Shown here piece after piece: positions 1 to 10,034 of a DNA stretch of 64,000 bases. The notes below the pieces were generated by a model that was not told where the DNA came from, did not search any database, and saw only the letters and a program-made list of their open reading frames with translations. The translations under genes were made by a program, and so were the position numbers. The DNA is taken from assembly GCF_003063455.1 (NCBI RefSeq), contig NZ_NESN01000002.1, positions 372,001 to 436,000 of the forward strand, given 5' to 3'. How positions within the stretch are numbered: position 1 is the stretch's first letter; each line of letters begins with the position of its first letter. This DNA comes from Limnohabitans parvus II-B4 (GTDB taxonomy: Bacteria > Pseudomonadota > Gammaproteobacteria > Burkholderiales > Burkholderiaceae_C).

Positions 1-912
1 CACCAACGCTGCCACGGCGCGAGGCACATGCGGGGCATAAGGGCGGATGGCGTAGATGGTTTCGGCGAATGCACCCACCGGCTTCCAGTCGGGCAGCACG
101 CGCACCAGCTTGCCTTGGCGCAAGGCCGCTTGAGCGCTGAAATCGGGCAACAAGGCAATGCCAGCGCCCGCGAGGGCGGCTTCCCGCAGGGCCTCGCTGT
201 TGTTGGCTGCGAAATGGCCCATGACCGGTACCGTGATGCGTTCATCACCGCCTGAAGGCTGACGTAACTCAAAGGTCCAAGCCGGGGTGTCTTGCGAGCG
301 AGGGTAATGCAGGCAGTTGTGTGCTTGAAGATCGGCGGGGCTTTGCGGCTCACCCTGCTTGCGCAAATAGGCCCGGGTAGCCACCAACAAGGATTCGGTG
401 CCACACAGCGACCACGCCACATGGGTGTCGGGTGGCCGGGTGGTATGACGGATCGCCAGGTCATAGCCCTCAGTGGCCAGCGCACTCAGGCGGTCCGACA
501 TATCCAGTTCAATCCGAACGTCCGGGTAATTTTTGAGGAAATCAGTCAGCAGTGGCACAAGTTGCTGCCGCGCAAAGGCGACAGGCGCCGTCACGCGCAG
601 CAGGCCACTGGGTTGCTCCGCCAAATCGCGCACTTGGGCAAAGCTCTGCTCGATCTGTTCAAACGATGCGCGGGTGTCGTCCACCAGCTTTTGACCGGCT
701 TCGGTCAGGCGCAGGCTGCGGGTGGTGCGCTGCACAAGAGTGACTTTGGCGGCCCGCTCCAGCTCGGCGATGCGCTGACTCATGGCGGCCTTGCTCACGC
801 CCAGCCGAGCGGCAGCCGCCGTGTAACTGCCTTGCTGCGCCAGCACGCTCAGCCAGTGCAGGTGGGTCCAGAGGGTGTTGATTTTTTGGTCTTCCATCCG
901 GGTATTGTTCAT
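1..912 (-). CDS. LysR-family transcriptional regulator (3' end cut by window edge)
   Basis: The reading frame is open to the left edge, so the C-terminus is missing, but about 300 codons are present, close to the full family length. The N-terminal winged helix-turn-helix contains GSYTAAAARLGVSKAAMSQR, the LysR DNA-binding signature, and is followed by an effector-binding domain of the periplasmic-binding fold. Two in-frame ATGs exist, at 912 and 897. The 912 start lies inside a palindrome that looks like the operator, so 897 is plausible. The gene is divergent from mmsA, the usual arrangement for a LysR activator of its neighbour. Its effector is unknown; an intermediate of valine or related branched-acid breakdown is a guess from the neighbour. 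Confidence 0.9.
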   Translation of the reverse strand, partial: MNNTRMEDQKINTLWTHLHWLSVLAQQGSYTAAAARLGVSKAAMSQRIAELERAAKVTLVQRTTRSLRLTEAGQKLVDDTRASFEQIEQSFAQVRDLAEQPSGLLRVTAPVAFARQQLVPLLTDFLKNYPDVRIELDMSDRLSALATEGYDLAIRHTTRPPDTHVAWSLCGTESLLVATRAYLRKQGEPQSPADLQAHNCLHYPRSQDTPAWTFELRQPSGGDERITVPVMGHFAANNSEALREAALAGAGIALLPDFSAQAALRQGKLVRVLPDWKPVGAFAETIYAIRPYAPHVPRAVAALV

Positions 913-925
913 TATTTTGAACAAT
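904..925. promoter_or_regulatory. Palindromic LysR-type operator in divergent promoter
   Basis: Arms ATTGTTCA (904-911) and TGAACAAT (918-925) form a perfect 8-bp inverted repeat with a 6-base spacer. The core fits the T-N11-A pattern of LysR binding boxes, and it lies between the divergent LysR gene and mmsA. Binding and autoregulation are inferred. Confidence 0.6.
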
Positions 926-1012
926 CAATTCAGTTTTGCAGTCTTGTGGGGGGTGGTGAGGGTGCCTACACTCGTACGCTGAAAACCATTCACCCCCCAT
1001 TCAGGAGCCCCC

Positions 1013-2524
<1,512 letters not shown>

Positions 2525-2568
2525 GGAATTCTGATCTGAGGGACAGCTTCGGTGCCGCATCCGCGCTT

Positions 2569-2633
2569 CGGGCTGGCCCGCTGGGCCTCATCAGTCGCTT
2601 CGCGCCAGCAAATCGGCCCAACGGGCCAGCCCG
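2569..2633. repeat. Long inverted repeat between mmsA and the GMC oxidoreductase
   Basis: Two 19-base arms (2569-2587 and 2615-2633) are complementary with a single mismatch and are separated by 27 bases. In RNA this would be a very stable GC-rich hairpin just after the mmsA stop. It has no T-run, so it is not a classical terminator; it could protect the 3' end of the mmsA message or be a dispersed element. Confidence 0.6.
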
Positions 2634-2712
2634 GATCACGGACGCTACATCTTTTGTCCGGTTGACTTGCAATCCACAGGCACAATCGCCCGCTATGGAG
2701 ACCGGGCACAAC

Positions 2713-4437
2713 ATGAACGACAACACCTTCGACTACATCATCATTGGCGGCGGCACGGCAGGCTGCTTGCTCGCCAACCGCCTTTCGGCTGACGCCAGCA
2801 AGCGTGTGCTGCTGATCGAGGCGGGCAAAAAAGACGATTACCACTGGATTCACATCCCGGTTGGCTACCTGTATTGCATTGGCAACCCCCGCACCGACTG
2901 GCTGTACCAGACCGAGCCTGCGGCGGGCCTGAATGGTCGCAGCTTGCGTTACCCGCGTGGCAAGGTGCTGGGCGGGTGCTCCAGCATCAACGGCATGATT
3001 TACATGCGCGGCCAGTCGCGTGATTACGACCAATGGGCGCAGATCACCGGCAATGACGCGTGGCGCTGGGACCAGACCCTGCCCTACTTCAAGCTGCACG
3101 AAGACCATTACAACGGTGCCAACGAATTTCATGGGGCCAAGGGTGCCAAGTCCGAACTGCTGGCGCCGACCGATTTGCCCAAGGGCAGCTATTTGCACAC
3201 CCTGCGTGGTCGCAACACCGGCGGCGAATGGCGCATCGAAAAGCAGCGCCTGCGCTGGGACGTGCTGGACGCGTTTTCGCAAGCGGCGCAGCAAGCGGGC
3301 ATTCCAGCCACAGATGACTTCAACCAGGGCGACAACGAAGGCGTGGCTTATTTCGATGTGAACCAGCGCAAGGGCTGGCGCTGGAACACGGCCAAGGCCT
3401 TTTTGCGCCCGACCTGCTATTCGCGCCCCAACTTCGAGTTGTGGAATAAAGCCCATGTGGCCAAGCTAACGATGGAGACCCAAGCCAACGGCGAGAAACG
3501 CTGCACCGGAGCACAGGTGTGGACGGGTGTGGAGATGGTCGAAGTCCAAGCCACCCGCGAAGTGATCTTGAGCGCGGGCAGCATTGGCTCGGCGCAAATT
3601 TTGCAGCTTTCAGGCATTGGTCCAGCGGCCTTGCTCCAGGACAAAGGCGTCGAAGTGCAGCACGAACTGCCTGGCGTGGGGGCCAACTTGCAAGACCATT
3701 TGCAGATCCGCTCGGTCTACAAGGTCAAAGGGGCCAAAACGCTCAACACCTTGGCCAATAGCCTACTGGGCAAAGCCATGATCGGCATGGAGTACGCCTT
3801 CAAACGATCAGGCCCGATGAGCATGGCCCCCAGCCAGTTGGGCGCATTCACCAAGAGTGACCCTTCGCAGCCTCATGCCAATCTGGAATACCACGTGCAG
3901 CCACTGAGTCTGGACGCGTTTGGCGAGCCGCTGCACAGCTTCCCGGCCATCACGGCCAGCGTCTGTAACCTGAACCCGACCAGCCGGGGCAGCGTGAACA
4001 TCACCAGCCCCCGGTTTGAAGATGCCCCGGCCATTGCGCCCAACTACCTGGCCACCGACGAAGACCGCAAAGTTGCTGCCGACAGCTTGCGCGTGACGCG
4101 CCGCATCATGGCGCAAGACGCCATGAAACCTTTTGCGCCCGAAGAGTTCAAGCCCGGCGTGCAATACCAAACCGATGAAGAGCTGGCCAAACTGGCCGGA
4201 GACATCGCCAGCACCATCTTCCACCCGGTGGGCACCACCCGCATGGGGCGCGACGACGACCCGATGGCGGTGGTCAATGGGCGCTTGCAGGTGCGCGGTG
4301 TGGCGGGGCTGCGAGTGGTGGATGCGGGCGTGATGCCCACCATCACCAGTGGCAACACCAACAGCCCGACCTTGATGATTGCCGAGAAAGCGGCGCAGTG
4401 GATCGCCGAAGATGCCGCCGGTCGCATGGCACCCTGA
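2713..4437 (+). CDS. GMC-family FAD-dependent alcohol/choline dehydrogenase-like oxidoreductase
   Basis: A glucose-methanol-choline oxidoreductase of 574 residues. FAD is bound by the N-terminal FDYIIIGGGTAGCLLANRLS. The segment GSIGSAQILQLSGIGP is the second GMC signature. The active-site region has HPVGTTRMG followed by the conserved NTNSPTLMIAEKA near the C-terminus. Such enzymes oxidise primary alcohols, choline or polyols and pass electrons to a quinone or oxygen; the substrate cannot be read from sequence. The start at 2713 is chosen because it opens directly on the FAD motif. In-frame starts at 2695 and 2662 would add non-homologous residues. It may feed an aldehyde to pathways using the upstream mmsA, but a stable hairpin separates the two. 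Confidence 0.88.
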   Translation: MNDNTFDYIIIGGGTAGCLLANRLSADASKRVLLIEAGKKDDYHWIHIPVGYLYCIGNPRTDWLYQTEPAAGLNGRSLRYPRGKVLGGCSSINGMIYMRGQSRDYDQWAQITGNDAWRWDQTLPYFKLHEDHYNGANEFHGAKGAKSELLAPTDLPKGSYLHTLRGRNTGGEWRIEKQRLRWDVLDAFSQAAQQAGIPATDDFNQGDNEGVAYFDVNQRKGWRWNTAKAFLRPTCYSRPNFELWNKAHVAKLTMETQANGEKRCTGAQVWTGVEMVEVQATREVILSAGSIGSAQILQLSGIGPAALLQDKGVEVQHELPGVGANLQDHLQIRSVYKVKGAKTLNTLANSLLGKAMIGMEYAFKRSGPMSMAPSQLGAFTKSDPSQPHANLEYHVQPLSLDAFGEPLHSFPAITASVCNLNPTSRGSVNITSPRFEDAPAIAPNYLATDEDRKVAADSLRVTRRIMAQDAMKPFAPEEFKPGVQYQTDEELAKLAGDIASTIFHPVGTTRMGRDDDPMAVVNGRLQVRGVAGLRVVDAGVMPTITSGNTNSPTLMIAEKAAQWIAEDAAGRMAP

Positions 4438-4491
4438 GCGACCAAAGCACCCAAAGTCATTCTTTTCCGTCAGTTGAACGTCAGTTCTGGG

Positions 4492-4522
4492 CAGGGATTT
4501 CCCCAAAATGGGGAAATCCCTG
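4492..4522. promoter_or_regulatory. Perfect 13-bp palindrome downstream of the GMC gene
   Basis: CAGGGATTTCCCC (4492-4504) is exactly repeated in inverted form (4510-4522) around AAAAT. It begins 55 bases after the GMC stop and is not followed by a T-run. It could be an operator for a transcript starting just downstream that ends at the terminator at 4665-4691, or a 3'-end stem for the upstream message. Confidence 0.5.
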
Positions 4523-4664
4523 AGGAAAAGGCAGCATCTGTTCACTTACATTTCATCCACTCGATGCAAAGCAGTATCTGCATCCCGAGGGCCGAGGAGA
4601 CAGACAAGCCTAAGAGCAAGAGCAAGAACATGAACCAACATCCGAACGAGGTGTGATTTTCCCA

Positions 4665-4691
4665 AGCGTCGCGCAAGCGGCGCTTTTTTTT
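4665..4691 (+). terminator. Rho-independent terminator
   Basis: The stem AGCGTCGC / GCGGCGCT (one G-T pair) closes on a GCAA loop and runs straight into eight T residues (4684-4691). It lies about 230 bases past the GMC stop, which leaves room for a separate short transcript between the palindrome at 4492 and this site. A ten-codon-scale frame (MNQHPNEV, start 4630) ends just before it. Confidence 0.8.
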
Positions 4692-4719
4692 GCCTGTCGT
4701 TCACCCATGGCGACAGGCC

Positions 4720-5511
4720 ATGTCCGACCTCGATGCCACAATCCCCGACATGGAATTACTGATTGTTTCGCTGGCCTCCTTGCTGGCTGGCTTGGTGGAT
4801 GCGATCGTGGGCGGCGGCGGCCTGATCTTGTTGCCGGCCTTGTTTGCCACGTTTCCCGGCGCAGCACCCGCCACCTTGTTTGGCACCAACAAAAGCGCGT
4901 CGATCTGGGGCACCGCTTTTGCAACCGTGCAATACAGCCGCAAAGTGGTCATGCCTTGGCGCTCCCTGCTGCCGGCGGCAGGCGCGGGTCTTGTGGGTTC
5001 GCTGGCGGGGGCCTGGGTGGTCACACAAGTGGACCCCAGCTTGTTTCGCAAATTGCTGCCCGTGCTGCTGGCTGTGTTGCTGCTCTACACCCTGATCAAG
5101 AAGGACTTGGGCCGCAGTCACGCGCCACGCTTTGCAGGGGCGCAAGAAGCCTGGATCGCCGCGGGCATTGGCCTGGTGATCGGTTTTTATGATGGCTTCT
5201 TTGGTCCGGGCACAGGCAGTTTTCTGGTGTTTGCCTATGTTCGGGTGCTCGGCTACGACTTTTTGAACGCTTCTGCTGCGGCCAAGATGATCAATGTGGC
5301 CACCAACCTGGCTGCCTTGGTTTTGTTCACTTTCAAGGGCCACGTCTGGTGGCACTTGGCGCTGGCCATGGGCGCGGCCAACATTGTCGGCAGCCTGATC
5401 GGCACCCGACTGGCCCTCAAGCACGGCGCAGGCTTTGTGCGCCATGTGTTCATCTTGGTGGTGCTGGGGCTGATCTGCAAAACCGCCTACGACACCTGGC
5501 TCAAAGCCTGA
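4720..5511 (+). CDS. TSUP family (TauE/SafE) membrane transporter, YfcA-like
   Basis: A multi-pass membrane protein of 263 residues (253 if the ATG at 4750 is used). The repeated TSUP motifs are seen: LLAGLVDAIVGGGGLILLPAL in the first half and GFYDGFFGPGTGSFL in the second, with about seven or eight hydrophobic helices. The family exports or imports sulfite, sulfonates or other small organosulfur anions; the substrate here is unknown. No strong ribosome binding site distinguishes the two ATGs. The start at 4750 gives the N-terminus most like YfcA. It follows a terminator, so it is probably its own transcription unit, and it converges with the exporter gene on the other strand. Confidence 0.87.
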   Translation: MSDLDATIPDMELLIVSLASLLAGLVDAIVGGGGLILLPALFATFPGAAPATLFGTNKSASIWGTAFATVQYSRKVVMPWRSLLPAAGAGLVGSLAGAWVVTQVDPSLFRKLLPVLLAVLLLYTLIKKDLGRSHAPRFAGAQEAWIAAGIGLVIGFYDGFFGPGTGSFLVFAYVRVLGYDFLNASAAAKMINVATNLAALVLFTFKGHVWWHLALAMGAANIVGSLIGTRLALKHGAGFVRHVFILVVLGLICKTAYDTWLKA

Positions 5512-5521
5512 TCTCAGCCAC

Positions 5522-6445
5522 TCAGCGCAGACGCCATTTCAGCCGCCCCGCGTACTGCGCCAGCGCCACGCCCAAGAGCGTGACCCCCGCCCCGCCAATC
5601 TTGACCCAGCTGTAGTGCTCACCGGACCAGCCCCAAGCAAACAAGCCGGCCATCGGGGGCACCAGGTACATCAGCGGAGCCGTGCGGGCCACGCCGCGCA
5701 CGGTGTTGATCCAGCCCCACGCCAACCAACCGAGGAAGGCCGAGACCAAAATCGACCAGAACAAGCCCACCCAAGACCAGATGTCCAGCGAAACCCAAGG
5801 CGCTGCCAGACCTGACGGGATGGACCACAACATCAAAGGCAAACCACCCAACAAGGTGGAATAACCCATGGTCAACACCGGGCCGTGCCGCTCCATGACG
5901 GGTTTGACCTCCACCGTGTAATAAGAGAAAAACCCGGCCGCGATCAGCAAGACCAGGTCACCCCCGCCCGCACGCCAATGGCCACCCAGCAATTTGTCGG
6001 ACAGGAACAGCAAAACCCCGCCAAACGCCAGCGAGACCCCAGCCATCTGGGCTGCGGTCAAGCGCTCCAGCCCCTGAAAACGCAAAATCAGCAGTGTGAA
6101 GATCGGGCCGCAAGCCAAAATCACCGAGCTCGAAAACGCGGTGGACCAATGGATGCCGTACGTGACCAAGCCCACATGCAACGAGTGACCGATGAAACCG
6201 AGCCAAGCCATGTGCAGCCAGTCTTTGCGCGGCAAGGGCGGGAACCAGCGACCAAAGCGCCAGCGCATGAGCAAAAGTGCGCACGCGGGCATGATCAGAT
6301 AACGCGCCCACAAAAAACCACCGGGTGACAGCAAAACCAGAAGGTGTTTTTGGAGGGTGAAGTTGCCACCCCAAATCACGATCAGGATCAGGGCCACAAC
6401 CAAAGCGCGTTGGTCATGTCGGTGCAGCGGGGGGCGATGGGGCAT
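5522..6445 (-). CDS. EamA-family drug/metabolite exporter (DMT superfamily)
   Basis: A 307-residue membrane protein with about ten hydrophobic helices arranged as two EamA repeats (roughly residues 15-150 and 160-300), beginning at VVALILIVIWGGNFTLQK. DMT exporters move amino acids, metabolites or drugs by proton exchange, but the substrate cannot be predicted. It lies 85 bases downstream of alanine racemase on the same strand and could be co-transcribed. Its stop is 10 bases from the stop of the convergent TauE-like gene, with no clear terminator between. Confidence 0.85.
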   Translation of the reverse strand: MPHRPPLHRHDQRALVVALILIVIWGGNFTLQKHLLVLLSPGGFLWARYLIMPACALLLMRWRFGRWFPPLPRKDWLHMAWLGFIGHSLHVGLVTYGIHWSTAFSSSVILACGPIFTLLILRFQGLERLTAAQMAGVSLAFGGVLLFLSDKLLGGHWRAGGGDLVLLIAAGFFSYYTVEVKPVMERHGPVLTMGYSTLLGGLPLMLWSIPSGLAAPWVSLDIWSWVGLFWSILVSAFLGWLAWGWINTVRGVARTAPLMYLVPPMAGLFAWGWSGEHYSWVKIGGAGVTLLGVALAQYAGRLKWRLR

Positions 6446-6530
6446 GGTGCATTGTCAGCCGGTCTGCCGAACGCGCTTGTCACGCGCGCAGCAAGGTCAC
6501 CCTTGTGCAGCGCCAACTTGGGGAAAAGAC

Positions 6531-7628
6531 TCAGTCTTCGACCACCACCGGCACACGCTGGGCCAGCGCGCACATGAGTTCATAGCCCACGGTGCCAGCC
6601 GCTTGGGCCACTTCGTCAATGCTGAGCACCGTGCCCTCGCTTGCCTTGCCCCACAAGGTGACGGTGCTGCCCACGCCCGCATAGGGCAGGTTCGTCAAGT
6701 CCACGGTCAGCATGTCCATGCTGACGCGGCCCACGGTGCGGCCCCGCACACCATCGACCAACACCGGGGTGCCTGTGGGGCAGATGCGCGGGTAGCCATC
6801 GGCATAGCCACAAGCCACCACGCCAATGCGCTGGGGCTTGTCCGCCACAAAACTGGAACCGTAGCCCACGCTGTCACCGACTTCAATGTGTTGGACAGCG
6901 ATGATCTTGGCATTCAGGCTCATGGCGGGTTGCAGGCCCCAATGGGCGGCCGTGTGCTCAGGAAAATCCGGGGCGCTGCCATACACGGCAATGCCGGGGC
7001 GAATCCAGTCGGCCTTCACGGCGGCATCGTGCGCATGGCGCAAAGTGGCGGCGCTGTTGCTCACGCTGCGCTCACCGGGCAGGTCGCGGGTGGCTTCTTC
7101 AAACAAGGCCATCTGCGCCGCGATGCCCTTGGGCCCGTCTGCGTCACTGAAATGGGTGATCAAGGAAATTTCATCCACCTGCGGCAAAGCGTTCAAGCGC
7201 GTCCAGGCCGAACGGTAACGCTGCGGCGAGAAGCCCAGGCGGTTCATGCCTGAATTCATTTTGAGGAACACCCGGTGCGGCTCGTGCGTCTTGTGCAGCG
7301 CCAGCATGTCGATCTGCTCATCGCAATGCACGGTGTGCCACAGATGCAAGCGCGAGCACAGCTCCAGATCACGGGCCTCAAAAGCACCTTCGAGCAACAA
7401 AATCGGCCCACGCCAACCCAGAGCCCTGACGCGCTCGGCCTCGCTCAAGTCCAAAAGGGCAAAGCCGTCCGCGCCGCGCAAGCCCTCAAACACCCGCTCA
7501 ATGCCATGACCATAAGCATTGGCCTTGACCACCGCCCAGGCTTGGGCATCGGGGGCGGCCTGGCGGGCGCGTGCCAAGTTATGGCGCAGTGCAGCGATGT
7601 GAATGGTGGCAAGGAGGGGGCGAGGCAT
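6531..7628 (-). CDS. alr: Alanine racemase
   Basis: This PLP enzyme interconverts L- and D-alanine for peptidoglycan and, in the catabolic form, for alanine use. The protein is 365 residues, normal for Alr. Lys35 in [11 protein letters not shown] holds PLP, and Tyr256 in VGYGSSF is the second catalytic base. The C-terminal beta domain carries GRVSMDML. The start at 7628 ([17 protein letters not shown]) matches the family N-terminus; an in-frame start at 7706 would add 26 unrelated residues. The upstream leader contains a GC hairpin followed by GCTTTTGT on the sense strand, a possible attenuator. An exporter gene follows. Confidence 0.95.
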   Translation of the reverse strand: MPRPLLATIHIAALRHNLARARQAAPDAQAWAVVKANAYGHGIERVFEGLRGADGFALLDLSEAERVRALGWRGPILLLEGAFEARDLELCSRLHLWHTVHCDEQIDMLALHKTHEPHRVFLKMNSGMNRLGFSPQRYRSAWTRLNALPQVDEISLITHFSDADGPKGIAAQMALFEEATRDLPGERSVSNSAATLRHAHDAAVKADWIRPGIAVYGSAPDFPEHTAAHWGLQPAMSLNAKIIAVQHIEVGDSVGYGSSFVADKPQRIGVVACGYADGYPRICPTGTPVLVDGVRGRTVGRVSMDMLTVDLTNLPYAGVGSTVTLWGKASEGTVLSIDEVAQAAGTVGYELMCALAQRVPVVVED

Positions 7629-7703
7629 GCGGGACTTGAACTCAACAAATGGGAATGCCAAGTGTGCCAGCAATCGGGGATCGATTTGCCCAGCACCCGA
7701 AGA

Positions 7704-7738
7704 CAAAAGCGCCCCGGGAATACCCGCTCGCCCGGGGC
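7704..7738 (-). terminator. Hairpin plus short T-run in the alr leader (possible attenuator)
   Basis: GCCCCGGG (7711-7718) pairs perfectly with CCCGGGGC (7731-7738) around 12 bases. Read on the minus strand the stem is followed by GCTTTTGTC. No gene on this strand lies upstream, so if it terminates transcription it would act inside the alr leader. Confidence 0.4.
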
Positions 7739-7835
7739 TGAGAGAGGGCTTTCAAATGCTTTACACTGGCCCGCTGCCTGTTAACCCCACGCATTCCGCC
7801 TGAACCGTTCGGGCGCTGGCTGAACCTTGTAATCC

Positions 7836-8468
7836 ATGGAAGTTTTTCAGTTTTTGATGCCCATCTTCACCGAATACGGCTATTTGGCCGTGTTCGTGAT
7901 GCTGTTGATCTGCGGCTTTGGTATTCCTGTGCCTGAGGACGTGACCTTGGTCACGGGCGGCGTGATCGCGGGGCTGGGCCATGCCGATGTGCACACCATG
8001 TTTGCTGTGGGCATGGCAGGCGTCATGATCGGTGATGGCCTGATGTTCACACTCGGCCGACTGTACGGCCAACGCATCTCGCAACTGCCCGGTTTTCGCA
8101 AAATCCTGACCCCCGAACGCTTTGCCAGTGCACAGGACGCCTTCCACAAATACGGCAAATGGGTCATGTTCGTGGCCCGCTTTCTGCCTGGCTTGCGCAC
8201 CCCTGTGTTCTTTTCAGCCGGCATGAGCCAGCGCGTGACTTTCCCGACCTGGTTCTTGATGGACGGCTTTGCCGCTCTGATCAGTGTGCCCATTTGGGTG
8301 TATCTGGGTTACTTTGGCGCGCAAAACTGGGACTGGATGTTCTCTGTCCTGCGTCAATTCCAGCACGGCATCTTTGCCTTGCTGGGCTTGGGCGTCGCCT
8401 GGCTGGGCTGGCGCTGGCGGCGCAAGCGCCAAAGCGATGCCGGCAACACCCCCAGCGACCCCTCCTGA
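7836..8468 (+). CDS. DedA-family (VTT domain) inner-membrane protein
   Basis: A 210-residue DedA protein. The family signature is seen as FGIPVPEDVTLVTGGVIAGLG, then GDGLMFTLGRLYGQR, and the segment FVARFLPGLRTPVFFSAGMSQ with the conserved arginines. DedA proteins are thought to be proton-dependent lipid or undecaprenyl-phosphate flippases that keep envelope homeostasis. The tail is basic and cytoplasmic. It is divergent from alr and followed 11 bases later by an exporter gene, with which it probably forms an operon. Confidence 0.9.
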   Translation: MEVFQFLMPIFTEYGYLAVFVMLLICGFGIPVPEDVTLVTGGVIAGLGHADVHTMFAVGMAGVMIGDGLMFTLGRLYGQRISQLPGFRKILTPERFASAQDAFHKYGKWVMFVARFLPGLRTPVFFSAGMSQRVTFPTWFLMDGFAALISVPIWVYLGYFGAQNWDWMFSVLRQFQHGIFALLGLGVAWLGWRWRRKRQSDAGNTPSDPS

Positions 8469-8479
8469 CACGCCCGCTG

Positions 8480-9373
8480 ATGGGCCAAACCTCTCCCAAA
8501 AGTCTGGCCGTGGCCGGACTCCTGTTCAACGCCTTTGTCTGGGGCGTGTGCTGGTGGCCTTTCAAACAACTCGAAGCACAAGGTCTGCACCCGTTGTGGG
8601 CCACTGCGCTGGTCTACGCCTTTGTGTTTGTATCCATCGCCTTGTGGCTCTGGAAAACAGGCCAGCTCATCAGCTGGCGCGATCATCCCGGCTTGTGGAT
8701 TCTCTTGCTGGCATCGGGCTTGACCAATGTGGGCTTCAACTGGGCCGTCACGGTGGGCGACGTGGTGCGGGTGGTCCTGCTTTTTTACCTGATGCCCGCT
8801 TGGTCGGTGCTGGTCGCTTGGTGGCTGTTGGGCGAAAAACCCCGCCGCATGGCGCTGCTGCGTTTGCTGCTGGCCATCACGGGTTTGTTCATCGTGCTCA
8901 AAACCCCCGAGACCCCTTGGCCCGTGCCTGAAAGTCTGGCCGATGTGCTGGCCCTGCTGAGTGGCCTGACGTTTGCCATCACCAACGCGCTGCTGCTGAA
9001 ACTGAAGGACACGCCCGGTTCGTCGCGCACCCTGGCCATGTTTGGCGGCGGTGCGGTCATGGCCACACTGGCGGCGTTGGTGGGCTTGGCCACGGGTGTG
9101 GTTGACGTCGGCCAAGCTCCGGCTTGGAGCTGGTTGCCGCTGGTGGCTTTGCTCGGTGTCTCATTTTTGTTTGGCAACTTGGCGCTGCAATATGGCGCAG
9201 CCCGTCTGGCTGCCCACACAACGGCACTGGTCATGCTGTCCGAGGTCCTGTTTGCCAGCGTGTCCTCCGTCATACTGGGCGCATCCCAATGGCAAGGCCA
9301 TACGCTGATCGGCGGTTCGTTGATCTTGCTGGCCGCCTTGCTGTCGGTGATCAGCCCTGCACAACACGATTGA
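8480..9373 (+). CDS. EamA-family DMT transporter
   Basis: A 297-residue, ten-helix protein with two EamA repeats; the first starts at LLFNAFVWGVCWWPFKQLEA and the second near ADVLALLSGLTFAITNAL. The ATG at 8480 lies 11 bases after the dedA stop, and the frame upstream of it only shadows dedA. The substrate is not predictable. Glutathione peroxidase follows after 14 bases, so dedA, this gene and gpx look like one operon. Confidence 0.85.
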   Translation: MGQTSPKSLAVAGLLFNAFVWGVCWWPFKQLEAQGLHPLWATALVYAFVFVSIALWLWKTGQLISWRDHPGLWILLLASGLTNVGFNWAVTVGDVVRVVLLFYLMPAWSVLVAWWLLGEKPRRMALLRLLLAITGLFIVLKTPETPWPVPESLADVLALLSGLTFAITNALLLKLKDTPGSSRTLAMFGGGAVMATLAALVGLATGVVDVGQAPAWSWLPLVALLGVSFLFGNLALQYGAARLAAHTTALVMLSEVLFASVSSVILGASQWQGHTLIGGSLILLAALLSVISPAQHD

Positions 9374-9387
9374 AATGGAGCCACCCC

Positions 9388-9870
9388 ATGAGCCTGTACG
9401 ATTTTGAAGCCCAAAGCATCGACCAACAGCCTGTGCACCTGAGCCAATACAAAGGCCAAGTGATGCTGATCGTCAACACAGCCAGCGCCTGCGGTTTCAC
9501 ACCCCAGTTCACTGGCTTGGAAAAGCTTCACCAGTCTTATGGCGACAAAGGCTTGGCCGTGCTGGGCTTTCCTTGCAACCAGTTCGCCAGCCAGGACCCG
9601 GGTGACGATGAACAGATTGCCAACTTTTGCCAGAAAAACTACGGCGTGAGCTTCCAGATGATGAGCAAGGTCAAGGTCAACGGCGATGGCGCGCACCCGC
9701 TCTACCAATGGCTCACAGCCGAAGCGCCCGGCATCCTGGGCAGCAAAGCCATCAAATGGAACTTCACCAAGTTCTTGGTGGGCAAGGACGGGCGCGTGAT
9801 CAAACGCTACGCCCCGCAGGACGCACCTGAAAAAATCGCCAAGGACATTGAGGCGGCGTTGGCGAACTAA
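9388..9870 (+). CDS. Glutathione peroxidase (cysteine form)
   Basis: A 160-residue peroxidase of the GPX/BtuE family that reduces hydrogen peroxide or lipid hydroperoxides with thioredoxin or glutathione. Active-site parts are visible: Cys35 in NTASACGFTPQ, Gln65 in GFPCNQFASQDPG and the Trp-Asn pair in KWNFTKFLVG. The nucleophile is an ordinary TGC cysteine, not a TGA selenocysteine, which matters given the selenium genes further on. There is no signal peptide, so it is cytoplasmic. It is the last gene of a probable three-gene operon. Confidence 0.92.
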   Translation: MSLYDFEAQSIDQQPVHLSQYKGQVMLIVNTASACGFTPQFTGLEKLHQSYGDKGLAVLGFPCNQFASQDPGDDEQIANFCQKNYGVSFQMMSKVKVNGDGAHPLYQWLTAEAPGILGSKAIKWNFTKFLVGKDGRVIKRYAPQDAPEKIAKDIEAALAN

Positions 9871-10034
9871 CGACACACTGCCTCGTTTCATTCAAAGATC
9901 GACCTGAGATGGGCATGCATATGCCATGAGGCATGCATGTCCTTTTCCGTCCTCTGTTCGTCTCGCTATGCCCTGTCTATGACTGCCCCTGGTTCACACA
10001 ATGGAAGCTTGTTCATCCTTTGCCCAGACCAGCC

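Noticed and set aside
9388..9870. A selenocysteine form of glutathione peroxidase, given the selenium genes
   Set aside because: The catalytic codon is TGC and no in-frame TGA is needed to complete the protein.
9911..9938. Repeated GGCATGCAT motifs before the isochorismatase gene as an operator
   Set aside because: The two copies are direct repeats in a low-complexity ATGC stretch with no promoter boxes placed around them.
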